64,000 nucleotides of DNA from CADEDH01 sp047974625 (GCA_047974625.1 JBKECK010000079.1:1-64000), one strand, 5' to 3'. Positions 35,824 through 45,607 are shown, counted from the stretch's first letter. The notes: generated by a model from the sequence alone, not told the origin. Made by a program: numbers and translations.

Positions 35824-38258
35824 CCGCCGCCGACACCTCCGTACCCGCCGGCGTGGTCGGCACCCCTCGGCTGCGCCGAGAAGATCCGAGACTGCTCACC
35901 GGTGAGGGTCGCTTCGTCGACGACATCCAGGCCCCCGGCCAGTTGTGGATGGGGATGGTCCGTTCCACCATGGCTCACGCCACCATCACCGGGATCGACG
36001 TCGCCCCGGCCGCGGCCATGCCCGGGGTCCACGCCGTCTACACCGGCGCCGACCTGGCCGGCATGGGGCTCTGGGTAGCCCCCCTGCCCTGCGCCTGGCC
36101 GGTGACCCCCGACATGGTCAACCCGCCCCACCATCCCGTGGTCGACGGGGAGGCCCACCATGTCGGCGACATCATCGCCGTGGTGCTGGCCGAGACCCGC
36201 TACCAGGCCGCCGATGCCGCCGAACAGGTGGTGGTCGACTACGAGCCGCTGCCGGCGGTGGCGTCCCTGGCCTCGGCCCGGACCGACGACCGCCGGGCCC
36301 ACAGCAACCTGGCCACCAACAAGGCCTACCGGTGGGAGCTGATCCCCGACCCGGAGGCGCTCGACCGGGCGTTTGCCAACGCCGCCCACCATGTGACATG
36401 CGAGTTTACCCAACAACGCCTCATCCCTGCGGCCATGGAACCCCGGGGCGTGCTGGCCGTGCCCGCCCCCTACGGAGGTGATCTGACCCTCTACTCGGTC
36501 AGCCAGGTTCCCCACATCCTCAAGGTGATGGTGGCGGCCACCACCGGCATCCCCGAACAGAAGCTCCGGGTGGTCGCCCCCTCGGTAGGGGGCGGTTTCG
36601 GGGCCAAGTTGAACGTCAACCCCGACGAGATCCTGGCCGCCTCGCTGGCCAACCACCTCAAGCGTCCGGTGCGGTGGACCGAGACCCGGTCCGAGGCCGC
36701 CTTCTCCACCCACCAGGGCCGGGGTCAGCTCCAACGCATCGAACTGGCCGCCGACGCCGAGGGTCGGCTCGCCGGGGTCCGGGTCCACCTCGACGCCGAC
36801 ATGGGCGCCTACATGATGCTGATCACCCCCGGGGTGCCGCTGCTGGGCAGCTTCCTCTACACCGGGGTCTACGACGTCCCCGCCTTCGGGTTCACCTGCG
36901 ACGGCTGGTTCACCAACCTCACCCCGACCGACGCCTACCGGGGTGCGGGTCGCCCCGAGGCCAGCTACGCCATCGAACGGGCCATGGACCGCCTGGCCGT
37001 GGCCGTCGGGGTCGGCCCCGACGAGATCCGACGCCGGAACTACCTGGCCGGCGGCAAACCCTTCGAGGACCTGACCACGGCCTCCGCCCTGGTGTTCGAC
37101 TCCGGCAACTATGCCCCCAACCTCGATCGGGCCCTCGAGTTGGCCGACTACACCGGGCTCCGGGCCGAGCAGCAGCGCCGCCGGGTCGCCGGGGAGGCCA
37201 AACAGCTCGGCATCGGGCTGTGCACCTATGTCGAGATCTGCGGTCTGGCCCCGTCCCGGGCCCTGGGCGGCCTCAACTACGGGGCCGGAGGCTGGGAGCA
37301 CGCACTGGTCCGGTTCCTGCCCACCGGCAAGGTGGAGGTGGTGTCGGGGTCGACCCCGCACGGCCAGGGCCACGAGACCAGCTGGTCGATGATCGTCGCC
37401 GACAAGCTCGGCATCGACCCCGACGATGTCACCGTGCTCCACTCCGACACCGCCATCTCCCCCCTGGGCCTCGACACCTACGGCTCCCGGTCCCTCGCCG
37501 TCGGCGGGGTGGCCATCGCCATGGCCTGTGACAAGGTGATCGACAAGGCCCGGGCCATCGCCGCCCACCAGATGGAGGCCAACCCGGACGATCTGGAGTT
37601 CGTGGGCGGCTCGTTCGGTGTGAAGGGCTCGCCGGACAAGACGATGCCCATCCAGGCCGTCGCGTTCGGGGCCTTTACCGCCCACGACCTGCCCGACGGG
37701 ATGGAACCCAACCTGCAGGAGCAGGTCACGTTCGATCCCCCCAACTTCGCCTTCCCGTTCGGGACCCACGTGTGCGTGGTCGAGGTGGAGGAGGCCACCG
37801 GGCGGGTGGAGATCGTCGACTATGTGGCCGTCGACGACTGCGGGAACCAGATCAACCCGATGATCGTCGAGGGCCAGGTCCACGGAGGCATCGTCCAGGG
37901 GGTCGCCCAGGCCCTATGGGAGGGGGCCAGCTACGACGACGACGGCAATTGCCGGAACCCGTCCTTCCTCGACTATCTGGTGCCCTCGGCGGCTGAGATG
38001 CCCTCGATCACCACCGATTTCACGGTGACTCCCTCTACCAGCAATCCGCTCGGGGTGAAGGGGGTCGGTGAGGCCGGCACGATCGGATCGGCCGCGGCGG
38101 TCATCAACGCCATCTGTGACGCCCTGTCCCCGTACGGGGTCGACGACGTGGCCATGCCGGCCACCCCCCACCGGGTGTGGAAGACGATCCAGCAGGCGAA
38201 AAGCGCCCGGGCCGACGACGGCGGACCGGCCCCGACCACCAGCGGAGGTGCGGCATGA
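35820..38258 (+). CDS. Molybdenum hydroxylase large subunit (form II CoxL-like)
   Basis: 812 residues binding the molybdopterin cofactor, with VGGGFGAKLNVNPDE, the TPTDAYRGAGRPEASY segment and the C-terminal GVKGVGEAGTIGSAAAVINA. The active-site loop reads AYRGAGR, the form II signature, not the AYxCSFR of proven aerobic CO dehydrogenases. The gene order S-L-M also matches form II, whereas form I is M-S-L. The complex therefore may oxidise a purine, aldehyde or other heterocycle instead of CO; the substrate is unknown. GTG start and 4-bp overlaps on both sides couple it to its partners. Confidence 0.9.
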   Translation: MTAADTSVPAGVVGTPRLRREDPRLLTGEGRFVDDIQAPGQLWMGMVRSTMAHATITGIDVAPAAAMPGVHAVYTGADLAGMGLWVAPLPCAWPVTPDMVNPPHHPVVDGEAHHVGDIIAVVLAETRYQAADAAEQVVVDYEPLPAVASLASARTDDRRAHSNLATNKAYRWELIPDPEALDRAFANAAHHVTCEFTQQRLIPAAMEPRGVLAVPAPYGGDLTLYSVSQVPHILKVMVAATTGIPEQKLRVVAPSVGGGFGAKLNVNPDEILAASLANHLKRPVRWTETRSEAAFSTHQGRGQLQRIELAADAEGRLAGVRVHLDADMGAYMMLITPGVPLLGSFLYTGVYDVPAFGFTCDGWFTNLTPTDAYRGAGRPEASYAIERAMDRLAVAVGVGPDEIRRRNYLAGGKPFEDLTTASALVFDSGNYAPNLDRALELADYTGLRAEQQRRRVAGEAKQLGIGLCTYVEICGLAPSRALGGLNYGAGGWEHALVRFLPTGKVEVVSGSTPHGQGHETSWSMIVADKLGIDPDDVTVLHSDTAISPLGLDTYGSRSLAVGGVAIAMACDKVIDKARAIAAHQMEANPDDLEFVGGSFGVKGSPDKTMPIQAVAFGAFTAHDLPDGMEPNLQEQVTFDPPNFAFPFGTHVCVVEVEEATGRVEIVDYVAVDDCGNQINPMIVEGQVHGGIVQGVAQALWEGASYDDDGNCRNPSFLDYLVPSAAEMPSITTDFTVTPSTSNPLGVKGVGEAGTIGSAAAVINAICDALSPYGVDDVAMPATPHRVWKTIQQAKSARADDGGPAPTTSGGAA

Positions 38259-39079
38259 TCCCGGCCGCGTTCGAGTACGTCGAAGCCGATTCGGCCGAGG
38301 CCGCCCTGGCCGCCCTGACCGAGTACGGCGACGAAGCGAAACTCCTGGCCGGCGGCCACAGTCTCCTGCCCCTGATGAAGTTCCGGCTTGCCACCCCGTC
38401 GGTACTGGTCGACATCGGTCGCCTGGCCGACCTGTCGTACATCACCGACGGCGGTGATCATGTGGCCATAGGGGCCCTGACCCGGCACCGGGACCTCGAG
38501 GTCAGTGAGCTCCTGGCCGCGGAGGCGCCGATCCTGGCCTCGGTGGCCGGTGAGGTCGGTGACCCCGCCGTGCGCCACCAGGGCACCCTCGGGGGTTCCC
38601 TGGCCCACGGCGACCCGGCGTCGGACCTGCCCGCCGCCCTGCTCGCGCTCGAGGGGACCCTGGTGGTGCAGGGGCCAGGGGGGCGCCGGGAGATCCCGGC
38701 CGACGACTTCTTCATCGGGTTCCTGGAGACCGCCCTCCAACCCGACGAGCTTTTGTGTGAGATCCAGGTGCCCAAGGTGGGTGGGGTCGGCTGGTCGTAC
38801 CAGAAGTTCAACCGTCGGGCCCAGGACTGGGCCATCGTGGGGGTCGCCGCCGTCCTGAACGGTTCACCCCGGGTGTCGCTGGTCAATATGGGTCCGAAGC
38901 CGATGCGGGCCGCCGCCGTGGAGGCCGCGGTGGCCAGTGGGGCGTCGGCCGCCGATGCCGCCCGGGTGGCCGCGGACGGGTCCCAACCCCCCGAGGACCT
39001 CAACGGCGACGCCGAGTACCGGAGCCACCTGGCTCGGGTCCTGGTGGAACGGGCCCTCAACGAGGCTGGTCGAGCCTAG
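38255..39079 (+). CDS. coxM: FAD-binding medium subunit of the molybdenum hydroxylase (CoxM-like)
   Basis: 274 residues with the two FAD motifs of the family, LLAGGHSLLPLMKFRLA and TLGGSLAHGDPASDLP, followed by the conserved C-terminal domain. It takes electrons from the iron-sulfur subunit to an acceptor. The ATG overlaps the large-subunit stop. No cofactor-insertion genes (CoxD/E/F-like) follow within the window, so maturation must rely on genes elsewhere. Confidence 0.9.
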   Translation: MIPAAFEYVEADSAEAALAALTEYGDEAKLLAGGHSLLPLMKFRLATPSVLVDIGRLADLSYITDGGDHVAIGALTRHRDLEVSELLAAEAPILASVAGEVGDPAVRHQGTLGGSLAHGDPASDLPAALLALEGTLVVQGPGGRREIPADDFFIGFLETALQPDELLCEIQVPKVGGVGWSYQKFNRRAQDWAIVGVAAVLNGSPRVSLVNMGPKPMRAAAVEAAVASGASAADAARVAADGSQPPEDLNGDAEYRSHLARVLVERALNEAGRA

Positions 39080-39112
39080 CTCATCGGGTATTCGACCAGG
39101 TCAACAGGGTTG

Positions 39113-39154
39113 CCGAGGCCGGGCCGTTGGTGTGCGCCGGCGGCCCGGCCTCGG
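39113..39154 (+). terminator. Strong 14-bp stem-loop after the molybdenum hydroxylase operon
   Basis: CCGAGGCCGGGCCG (39113-39126) pairs perfectly with 39141-39154 around a 14-base loop, 34 bp after the coxM-like stop. Only two T residues follow, so it is an actinobacterial-style terminator without a U-tract. The rest of the 311-bp gap up to 39390 shows nothing recognisable. Confidence 0.6.
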
Positions 39155-39390
39155 TTCCCGCCGGCCCTGGAACCGGGCCCGCGGCCGGTCTGATTCAGGT
39201 TTCAATCGTGTTGCGATAGGCGCACACCACGGCCCGGACCTGGTCTGCGGCGGAATCTGCCCCTACGGTCGCGAACCGGACCACAGGGGCCGGCGGGCCC
39301 GGGGACGCACCTGAACTCGAAGCTGAGTTCCGGCGCGTCCCGGACGTCGACGGTACGTCGGTCCCCCCGCTCCCGGCCCATATCCCGGCC

Positions 39391-40350
39391 ATGAGGGTTC
39401 CCCAGAAACCCGCGAAGGAAGCCATCACCTCCACCTCCCCCACCACAGAGCAACCCCCGGTCGCTGCCGAAGCGGCGACCGACACCCCCGACCCGGATCC
39501 GGGGCGGGGCCGGCGGAATCGGCCCGGTTGGCTTCGGCCCCGGACCGTGGCCGCGGTCGGCATGCTCGCGGTGGTCGTCTGGTACCTCTTCGTGGCCGAG
39601 ACGGCGGCCGACAACAACGTCTGGCATGGGGTGACCACCCTGTTCGACGGCATCGTCGGCCTGCCCGGCCTTGTCGGGGACACCGCGTCCTACCGAAGCT
39701 GGTGGGACTTCATGGCCAACGCCGAGGGCTTCGGCAGCATCCTCGGTCATGTGGTCGACCACATCCAACTCGTGGGCGCCTCCATGCTGTTCGCCGGGGT
39801 GATCTCGGTGGCGCTCGGGGTGCTGGTGCACCGGGTCACCCCGCTATGGGGCCCCGTCCTCGGGGTGGCGTCGATCCTGCTCACCATCCCGTCCCTGGCC
39901 CTGTTCGCCATCTTCATCTCCGTGCCCTGGATCGGGATCGGGGATCGCGGCCCCATCATCGCCCTGGCCATGTACTCGATCCTGCCCATCCTCCGGAACA
40001 CCGTGCTCGGGCTCGACCAGGTCGACGCGGCCGTGGTGGAGTCGGCCAAGGGGATGGGCCTGCCCGCCTGGCGCCGGCTGACCCGCATCGAGATGCCGTT
40101 GGCCTGGCCCATCATCCTCACCGGCATCCGGGTCGCCACCCTGCTCAACATCGGTATCGCCGCCATCGCCGTGCTGGTGGGTGGCACCGGCCTCGGTCAC
40201 TACATCAACGACGGTCTCCAGCGGTTCCCCGACGTCACCTCGGTGGAGCGGATGTGGACCGGGGTCGCCTTCACCATCGCCCTCGCCCTCGTGGCCGACC
40301 TCGGCTTCACCCTCCTGCGCCGCTTCACCACCTCGAAAGGACTCAGGTAA
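39391..40350 (+). CDS. Osmoprotectant ABC transporter permease (OpuCB/ProW-like)
   Basis: 319 residues with a proline-rich cytosolic N-terminus, about six membrane helices starting near residue 50 and the permease coupling loop (VESAKGMGLPAWRRLTRIEM) that contacts the ATPase. The sequence matches permeases that import glycine betaine, choline or related compounds. It is the first of four co-oriented genes, permease-ATPase-permease-binding protein, a typical OpuC-type arrangement. No good ribosome site precedes the ATG, so the exact start is less certain. Confidence 0.85.
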   Translation: MRVPQKPAKEAITSTSPTTEQPPVAAEAATDTPDPDPGRGRRNRPGWLRPRTVAAVGMLAVVVWYLFVAETAADNNVWHGVTTLFDGIVGLPGLVGDTASYRSWWDFMANAEGFGSILGHVVDHIQLVGASMLFAGVISVALGVLVHRVTPLWGPVLGVASILLTIPSLALFAIFISVPWIGIGDRGPIIALAMYSILPILRNTVLGLDQVDAAVVESAKGMGLPAWRRLTRIEMPLAWPIILTGIRVATLLNIGIAAIAVLVGGTGLGHYINDGLQRFPDVTSVERMWTGVAFTIALALVADLGFTLLRRFTTSKGLR

Positions 40351-40352
40351 GC

Positions 40353-41636
40353 GTGAGCGAACCAGCGATCTCCTCCCCCTCCGCCCCCTCCTCCTACGTC
40401 CCGACCGCCGATCCGATAGTGGACGACCAGATCGACACCCCAGCGGCCATGATCGAACTCCAGGGCGTCGGCAAGACCTATCCGGGCGCCACCACACCGG
40501 CGGTGGCCGAGCTCGACCTGTCGATCCCCCGGGGTGAGATCCTCGTGCTGGTTGGGCCGTCCGGTTGTGGCAAGAGCACGACCCTGCGCCTGATCAACCG
40601 GATGATCGAACCGACCCGGGGCCGTATCGTCTTCGACGGCGAGGACGTCACCTCGGTCAACGCCGACCAGCTCCGCCGCCGGATCGGCTACGTCATCCAG
40701 CAGATCGGCCTGTTCCCCCACCAGACGATCGCCCAGAACATCGCCACCGTCCCCCGGCTGCTCGGTTGGGACAAGGCGCGCACGTCCCAACGGGTCGACG
40801 AGCTCCTGGCCCTGACCGGGCTCGAACCGTCGGTGTTCCGGGACCGGTACCCGAAGGAGCTGTCCGGCGGCCAGGCCCAGCGGGTCGGGGTGGCCCGGGC
40901 CCTGGGCGGTGACCCCGAGGTCCTCCTCATGGACGAGCCGTTCGGGGCCATCGACCCGATCACCCGGGACCGGCTCCAGAACGAATTCCTCCGCCTCCAG
41001 GAGGAGCTCCGCAAGACGATCGTGTTCGTCACCCACGACATCGACGAAGCCATCAAGATGGGCGATCGGATCGCCATCCTTGGCGAGCAGTCCGTCATCC
41101 GTCAGTACGACACCCCGGAACGGATCCTCGCCTTCCCGGTGGACGAGTTCGTCAGTGACTTCATCGGCTCCGGGTCCACCCTCAAGGGCCTCAACTTCGA
41201 ACGGGTCAGCGACCTCCACCTGGCCGGTGACTGGCCCGTGGTCGAGGAGGGGAGTGATCGGGCCGAGGCCCGCCGCCTCCTCCACGCCTCGTCGGAGAAG
41301 TGGATGCTCATCCTCGACCACCAGCGCCGCCCGGTGCGGTGGGTGGATGACCGGCACCTGGCCGACGACCAGCCCCCCCTGGGCCAGGCCGGCCCCCGGG
41401 TCGAGGCCACCGTGCTGCCCAACGCCACCCTCCACGACGCCCTGGAGGAGATGCTGCTGTCCAACGCCGGACAGGCCGTGGTGGTGGATGACCGGCAGGA
41501 GTATCTCGGCATCCTCGACATAAGCATCCTGGCCGACGTGCTCAAACGGCTCCGTGAACAGGCCAAACGTCACTACGAGCAGTTGGGGGCCATCGAACCC
41601 GCCGCCGAGGATCGGGTCGGGCGGTCGGGCCGATGA
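40353..41636 (+). CDS. Osmoprotectant ABC transporter ATPase (OpuCA/ProV-like) with C-terminal CBS region
   Basis: 427 residues from the GTG at 40353, just 2 bp after the permease stop. Walker A GPSGCGKSTT, Q-loop VIQQIGLFPHQTIA, signature LSGGQAQRVGVARAL, Walker B VLLMDEPFGAID and switch His in FVTHDIDEA mark it as an importer ATPase of the betaine group. The C-terminal 150 residues hold CBS-like segments (TLHDALEEMLLSNAGQAVVV), which in OpuA-type systems sense ionic strength or nucleotides. An ATG at 40449 would delete the divergent N-terminal extension. Its stop overlaps the next start. Confidence 0.9.
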   Translation: MSEPAISSPSAPSSYVPTADPIVDDQIDTPAAMIELQGVGKTYPGATTPAVAELDLSIPRGEILVLVGPSGCGKSTTLRLINRMIEPTRGRIVFDGEDVTSVNADQLRRRIGYVIQQIGLFPHQTIAQNIATVPRLLGWDKARTSQRVDELLALTGLEPSVFRDRYPKELSGGQAQRVGVARALGGDPEVLLMDEPFGAIDPITRDRLQNEFLRLQEELRKTIVFVTHDIDEAIKMGDRIAILGEQSVIRQYDTPERILAFPVDEFVSDFIGSGSTLKGLNFERVSDLHLAGDWPVVEEGSDRAEARRLLHASSEKWMLILDHQRRPVRWVDDRHLADDQPPLGQAGPRVEATVLPNATLHDALEEMLLSNAGQAVVVDDRQEYLGILDISILADVLKRLREQAKRHYEQLGAIEPAAEDRVGRSGR

Positions 41637-42394
41637 GCGTCCGGGAACGACCCCGCGCCCTGGGCGCCATCGGGGCCAACCTCGGGCTGATGGTGACCCC
41701 GGTCATCGTCGTCATCGGTAGCTACCTGCTGTACCGGGGTTACCAGAACGCCGACAAGATCTTCCAGGACGAGCGGGCCCTCGACTGGGACCGGAACCTG
41801 CGTCCCCAGCTCGAACAGCACCTGTCGATCACCCTCTGGTCGACGGTGTTCACCATCCTGTTCGCGGTACCCCTAGGGGTGCTGCTCACCCGGCCCAACT
41901 TCAAGCGGCTCGGTGGACCGATCCTGGCCGTGGCCACGTCCGGCCAGGCGGTACCCGCCTTCGGGCTGCTGGTGCTGGCCTACGCCTGGTTGGGGCGGGG
42001 ACCCTGGACCTCGATCTGGGCCCTGACCTTGTTCACCCTGCTACCCGTGCTCCGCAACACCATGGTCGGTCTCGAACAGGTCGACCCGTCGGTCATCGAG
42101 GCGGGCCGGGGAATGGGCCTCACCCGGGGCCAGGCGCTCCGGCAGATCGAACTGCCGCTCGCCGTGCCCGTCATCCTCGCCGGCATCCGCACCGCCCTGG
42201 TCATCAATGTGGGCATGGCCGCCCTGGCCTACCTCATCGGGGGAGGCGGGCTCGGCACCACCATCTCCGCCGGCCTCAAGCTGCAACGCGACCTGGTCCT
42301 GGTCACCGGAGCGGCTCTCACCGCCCTCGTGGCGTTGTCGGTGGACTGGCTGGCCGCCCTCATCGAGAAGGCGCTCAAACCCCGAGGCCTCTGA
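41633..42394 (+). CDS. Second osmoprotectant ABC transporter permease (OpuCD-like)
   Basis: 253 residues, about six membrane helices, with the coupling loop IEAGRGMGLTRGQALRQIEL that mirrors the one in the first permease. The ATG overlaps the ATPase stop (ATGA), fixing the start. The two permeases would form the heterodimeric membrane channel of the importer. Confidence 0.9.
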   Translation: MSVRERPRALGAIGANLGLMVTPVIVVIGSYLLYRGYQNADKIFQDERALDWDRNLRPQLEQHLSITLWSTVFTILFAVPLGVLLTRPNFKRLGGPILAVATSGQAVPAFGLLVLAYAWLGRGPWTSIWALTLFTLLPVLRNTMVGLEQVDPSVIEAGRGMGLTRGQALRQIELPLAVPVILAGIRTALVINVGMAALAYLIGGGGLGTTISAGLKLQRDLVLVTGAALTALVALSVDWLAALIEKALKPRGL

Positions 42395-42457
42395 CCGGCC
42401 GTCCACCGGGCCGAACCCAAGTTCCCAAACGAACCCATTGACAAGGGAGACCGAACC

Positions 42458-43570
42458 ATGACATCAACGCGCCCCCTGTTGCGCCTTGCTGCCCTGCTGG
42501 CCGTGCTGGGCCTGGTCGCAGCCGCCTGCGGCAGTGACGACACCGACGACACTGCCACCGACGACACTGCCACCGACGACACCAGCAGCGAATCGACCGA
42601 CGGCACGACCGCGGGCAGCAGCGGAGACGGGACCAGCGAGGACGGGACCACCGAGGACGGTGACGGAGCCTCGGCGGTGTCGGGCACCTGTGAGACAGCC
42701 CTCAACGAGGACAACTCGGTCACGAGCCTGACCGAACTGGACTTCAGTGGGGTCACCGTCAACGTCGGCTCCAAGGACTTCGTGGAGCAGTTCGTGCTCG
42801 GCGAGCTGGCCATCGTCGGCCTGGAGGCCGGTGGTGCCACCGTCACCGACTCCACCAACCTCGGTGGGACCTCGGTCAACCGGGACGCCCTCCTGGCCGG
42901 TGAGATCGACACCTACTTCGAGTACAACGGCACCGGCTGGACCGTGCACCTGGCCAACGAGGACCCCTCGTTCGAGCGTGACGTCCTGACCAACGACGTG
43001 TGCGTGGAGGACTACGACCGCAACGCCGTCCGCTGGGTGGGCGTATCGCCGTTCAACGACACCTACGGTTTCGCCACCGCCTCGGATTCGCCGGCCGCCG
43101 GCCTTGACCTCCAGGGGATGGCCGACTACATCACCGAGAACCCGGACGCCAGCGTCTGCCTGGAGACCGAGTTCCCGAACCGCCCCGACGGCCTCGTCCT
43201 GTTCGAGGACGCCACCGGTGTGGTGATACCCGACAACCAGATCGAGATCCTCGACACCGGGGTCATCTACGACGAGACCGCCTCCGGGAACTGCACCTTC
43301 GGTGAGGTCTTCACCACCGACGGCCGGATCCCTGCCCTCGACCTCGACCTGGTCGAGGACCCGGGCGTGTTCATCCTCTACAACGTCTCGATGACCATGA
43401 CCGACGCCCTCTACCAGCAGGCCCCCGAGCAGTTCGAGGCCCTGGCCGACACCATCCTCGGCGGGCTCGACAACGAGACCATGGCTGAACTGAACCAGCG
43501 GGTATCGGCCGGTGGTGAGGACCCGAAGGCGGTGGCCACCGACTACCTGACCCAGCAGGGTCTGCTCTGA
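42458..43570 (+). CDS. Osmoprotectant-binding lipoprotein (OpuCC/ProX-like)
   Basis: 370 residues. The signal peptide ends in the lipobox VAAAC, so the protein is lipid-anchored outside the membrane. A 60-residue Asp/Thr/Ser/Gly-rich tether follows, partly encoded by a 15-bp tandem repeat (DDTAT units). The binding domain begins near VNVGSKDFVEQFVLGELAIV and includes NRDALLAGEIDTYFEYNGTG, characteristic of OpuAC/ProX proteins that bind betaine-type ligands. It is the last gene of the transporter operon. Its stop codon lies within the first unit of a tandem repeat. Confidence 0.9.
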   Translation: MTSTRPLLRLAALLAVLGLVAAACGSDDTDDTATDDTATDDTSSESTDGTTAGSSGDGTSEDGTTEDGDGASAVSGTCETALNEDNSVTSLTELDFSGVTVNVGSKDFVEQFVLGELAIVGLEAGGATVTDSTNLGGTSVNRDALLAGEIDTYFEYNGTGWTVHLANEDPSFERDVLTNDVCVEDYDRNAVRWVGVSPFNDTYGFATASDSPAAGLDLQGMADYITENPDASVCLETEFPNRPDGLVLFEDATGVVIPDNQIEILDTGVIYDETASGNCTFGEVFTTDGRIPALDLDLVEDPGVFILYNVSMTMTDALYQQAPEQFEALADTILGGLDNETMAELNQRVSAGGEDPKAVATDYLTQQGLL

Positions 43571-43647
43571 TCAGCAGGGTCTGCTCTGATCAGCAGGGTC
43601 TGCTCTGATCAGCAGGGTCTGCTCTGATCGGAAGGGTCTGCTCTGAT
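43553..43647. repeat. 19-bp tandem repeat beginning inside the coding end of the binding-protein gene
   Basis: CAGCAGGGTCTGCTCTGAT occurs four times exactly from 43553 and a fifth time with two changes (43629-43647). The first unit carries the last codons and the TGA stop of the lipoprotein gene. Successive units can pair through CTGCT and AGCAG, giving a row of small hairpins. It appears to be an expansion of the gene end and may serve as a transcription stop. Confidence 0.8.
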
Positions 43648-43755
43648 CGGACGGGGTGTCCGCCCCGCTTGGTGGTCGGCGGAACCTACCTGATCCCGGA
43701 CACTCGCCGGGTCGGGGCCGCAGCTGCGGTTTCCGACCCGGCTCCGTGTCGCTCC

Positions 43756-43761
43756 TAGACT
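43756..43761 (+). promoter_or_regulatory. -10-like TAGACT before a leaderless start
   Basis: TAGACT ends 7 bases before the GTG at 43769; no ribosome-binding site is present. Confidence 0.45.
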
Positions 43762-43768
43762 CGCCCGG

Positions 43769-45607
43769 GTGACCGTGACCGGCCAGGATCCCGTCACCCC
43801 ACCGGCGGGATCCCTGTTCCAACCGGTGACGGTGACCGCCGACTATCCACCCCCGGCCGGTCGGGTCCACCCCGACCCGGAGCTGGGCTGGCTCCGCCGC
43901 CTGGCGCCCCTGGTGCGGGCCCATCGGGGGTTGCTCATCGGGTCCCTGGTCCTGGCCCTGGGGGCGATGCTGATCCAGGTTGCCCTGCCGGCCGTCGTCC
44001 GGGCCGCCATCGACGACGCCCTCACCGCCCGGAACGAACCCTTGGCCCCCTACGTGGTCGCCCTGATCGTCCTGGGTGTCAGCCGGGCCGGCCTGACCTT
44101 CGCCTTCCGGTCCGGCCTGTACCGGATGGCCTTCTCGATCGAGTCCGACCTGCGGGTCCTGCTCTACCAGCACCTCAACCGGCTGTCGTTCGCCTTCTAC
44201 GACCGGACGTCGTCGGGCCAGGTGATCTCCCGGGCCAACTCCGACATCCGGTCGGTCCAGCTGTTCCTGATGTTCGCCCCCGTCATCACCATGACCGGGG
44301 TGATGTTCGTGGCGGCCATGGGGTTCATGCTGTCGATCCACGTCGGCCTCACCCTGGCCGCCGTGGCCCCCCTGCCCTTCGTCTACCTCCTGGGCAAGCG
44401 GCTCCGGGACGACGTATTCCCCCTGTCGTGGATCAACCAGTCCCGACTGGCCGACGTGGCCACCATCGTCGACGAGAACATCAACGGGGTCAGGGTCGTC
44501 CGTTCGTTCGCGGCCGAGCGCCGCCAGATCGACGAGCTGGCCGACGCCGCCCTCCGGGTCCGCTGGGCCGGGGTGCGCACCGCCGACGCCCGGGCCACCT
44601 ACAACCCCGTGATCGAGAACCTGCCCCGGTTGGGGACCCTGATCGTGCTGGTCTACGGCGGCTGGCTGGTCATCGATGGCCGGATCACCGAGGGCACCCT
44701 GTTCGCCTTTTCGGCCTACGTCCTGATGCTCCAGGTGCCGTTCCGGACCCTGGGGCTGTTCCTGATGATGGGCCAGCGGGCCCGTGCCTCGGCCGCCCGC
44801 ATCTTCGAGATCCTCGACACCGAGCCCGAGGTGGTGGACCGCCCCGACGCCGTCGACCTGGTGGACCCCCGCGGCGAGGTGGTCTTCGACGACGTCCACT
44901 TCGCCTACGGCCCCGACGACCCACCGGTGCTGCGGGGCTTCAGCCTGCGGATACCGGCCGGGGAGACCGTGGCCATCGTGGGGCGGACCGGCAGTGGCAA
45001 GTCCAGCGTCGCCCGCCTGCTAGAACGGTTCTACGACGTCGACGCCGGCGCCGTCCGCCTCGACGGGCACGACGTGCGGGACCTCACCCAGGCCAGTCTC
45101 CGGGCCGCCGTCGGCCTGGTTGCCGACGAGCCGTTCCTGGTCTCGACCAGCCTGGGGGGCAATGTGGCCTACGCCCGGCCCGATGCCCTGCCGGAGACGG
45201 TGGTGGCCGCGGCTACCGCCGCCGAGGCCGACGAGTTCATCGGCCGGCTCGACGACGGCTACGACACGGTGGTCGGGGAGCGGGGCTACACCCTGTCGGG
45301 CGGGCAGCGGCAGCGGGTGGCCCTGGCCCGGGCCCTGCTGGCCGACCCGGCGGTCCTGATCCTCGACGACGCCACCAGCGCGGTCGACGTGGAGGTCGAG
45401 GCCCGGATCCACCGGGCCATCGCCGCCACCGGGACCCGCGACCGGACCACCATCCTGATCGCCCACCGGCTCTCCACCATCGCCCAGGCCGACCGGGTGG
45501 TCCTCCTCGACCAGGGCCGGGTGGCCGCCACCGGCCGCCACGAGGAACTGCTGGCCGCCGTGCCCCGCTATGTGGAGATCCTGGCCACCCTGGAGGACGC
45601 CTCGTGA
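43769..45607 (+). CDS. Heterodimeric ABC exporter subunit 1 (permease-ATPase fusion)
   Basis: 612 residues: six membrane helices (about 50-330) followed by a nucleotide-binding domain. Walker A is GRTGSGKSS and the signature LSGGQRQRVALARALL is canonical, but Walker B reads LILDDATSAVD, with Asp where the catalytic Glu should be. Its half-site is therefore weak, as in one partner of heterodimeric exporters such as TM287/288. The GTG start has a TAGACT box 7 bp upstream. The stop overlaps the start of subunit 2 (GTGA). The exported substrate is unknown; multidrug or lipid export is the usual role. Confidence 0.9.
   Translation: MTVTGQDPVTPPAGSLFQPVTVTADYPPPAGRVHPDPELGWLRRLAPLVRAHRGLLIGSLVLALGAMLIQVALPAVVRAAIDDALTARNEPLAPYVVALIVLGVSRAGLTFAFRSGLYRMAFSIESDLRVLLYQHLNRLSFAFYDRTSSGQVISRANSDIRSVQLFLMFAPVITMTGVMFVAAMGFMLSIHVGLTLAAVAPLPFVYLLGKRLRDDVFPLSWINQSRLADVATIVDENINGVRVVRSFAAERRQIDELADAALRVRWAGVRTADARATYNPVIENLPRLGTLIVLVYGGWLVIDGRITEGTLFAFSAYVLMLQVPFRTLGLFLMMGQRARASAARIFEILDTEPEVVDRPDAVDLVDPRGEVVFDDVHFAYGPDDPPVLRGFSLRIPAGETVAIVGRTGSGKSSVARLLERFYDVDAGAVRLDGHDVRDLTQASLRAAVGLVADEPFLVSTSLGGNVAYARPDALPETVVAAATAAEADEFIGRLDDGYDTVVGERGYTLSGGQRQRVALARALLADPAVLILDDATSAVDVEVEARIHRAIAATGTRDRTTILIAHRLSTIAQADRVVLLDQGRVAATGRHEELLAAVPRYVEILATLEDAS

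Noticed and set aside
35820..38258. True aerobic CO dehydrogenase large subunit
   Set aside because: The diagnostic form I active-site loop with Cys is absent, and the gene order is that of form II.
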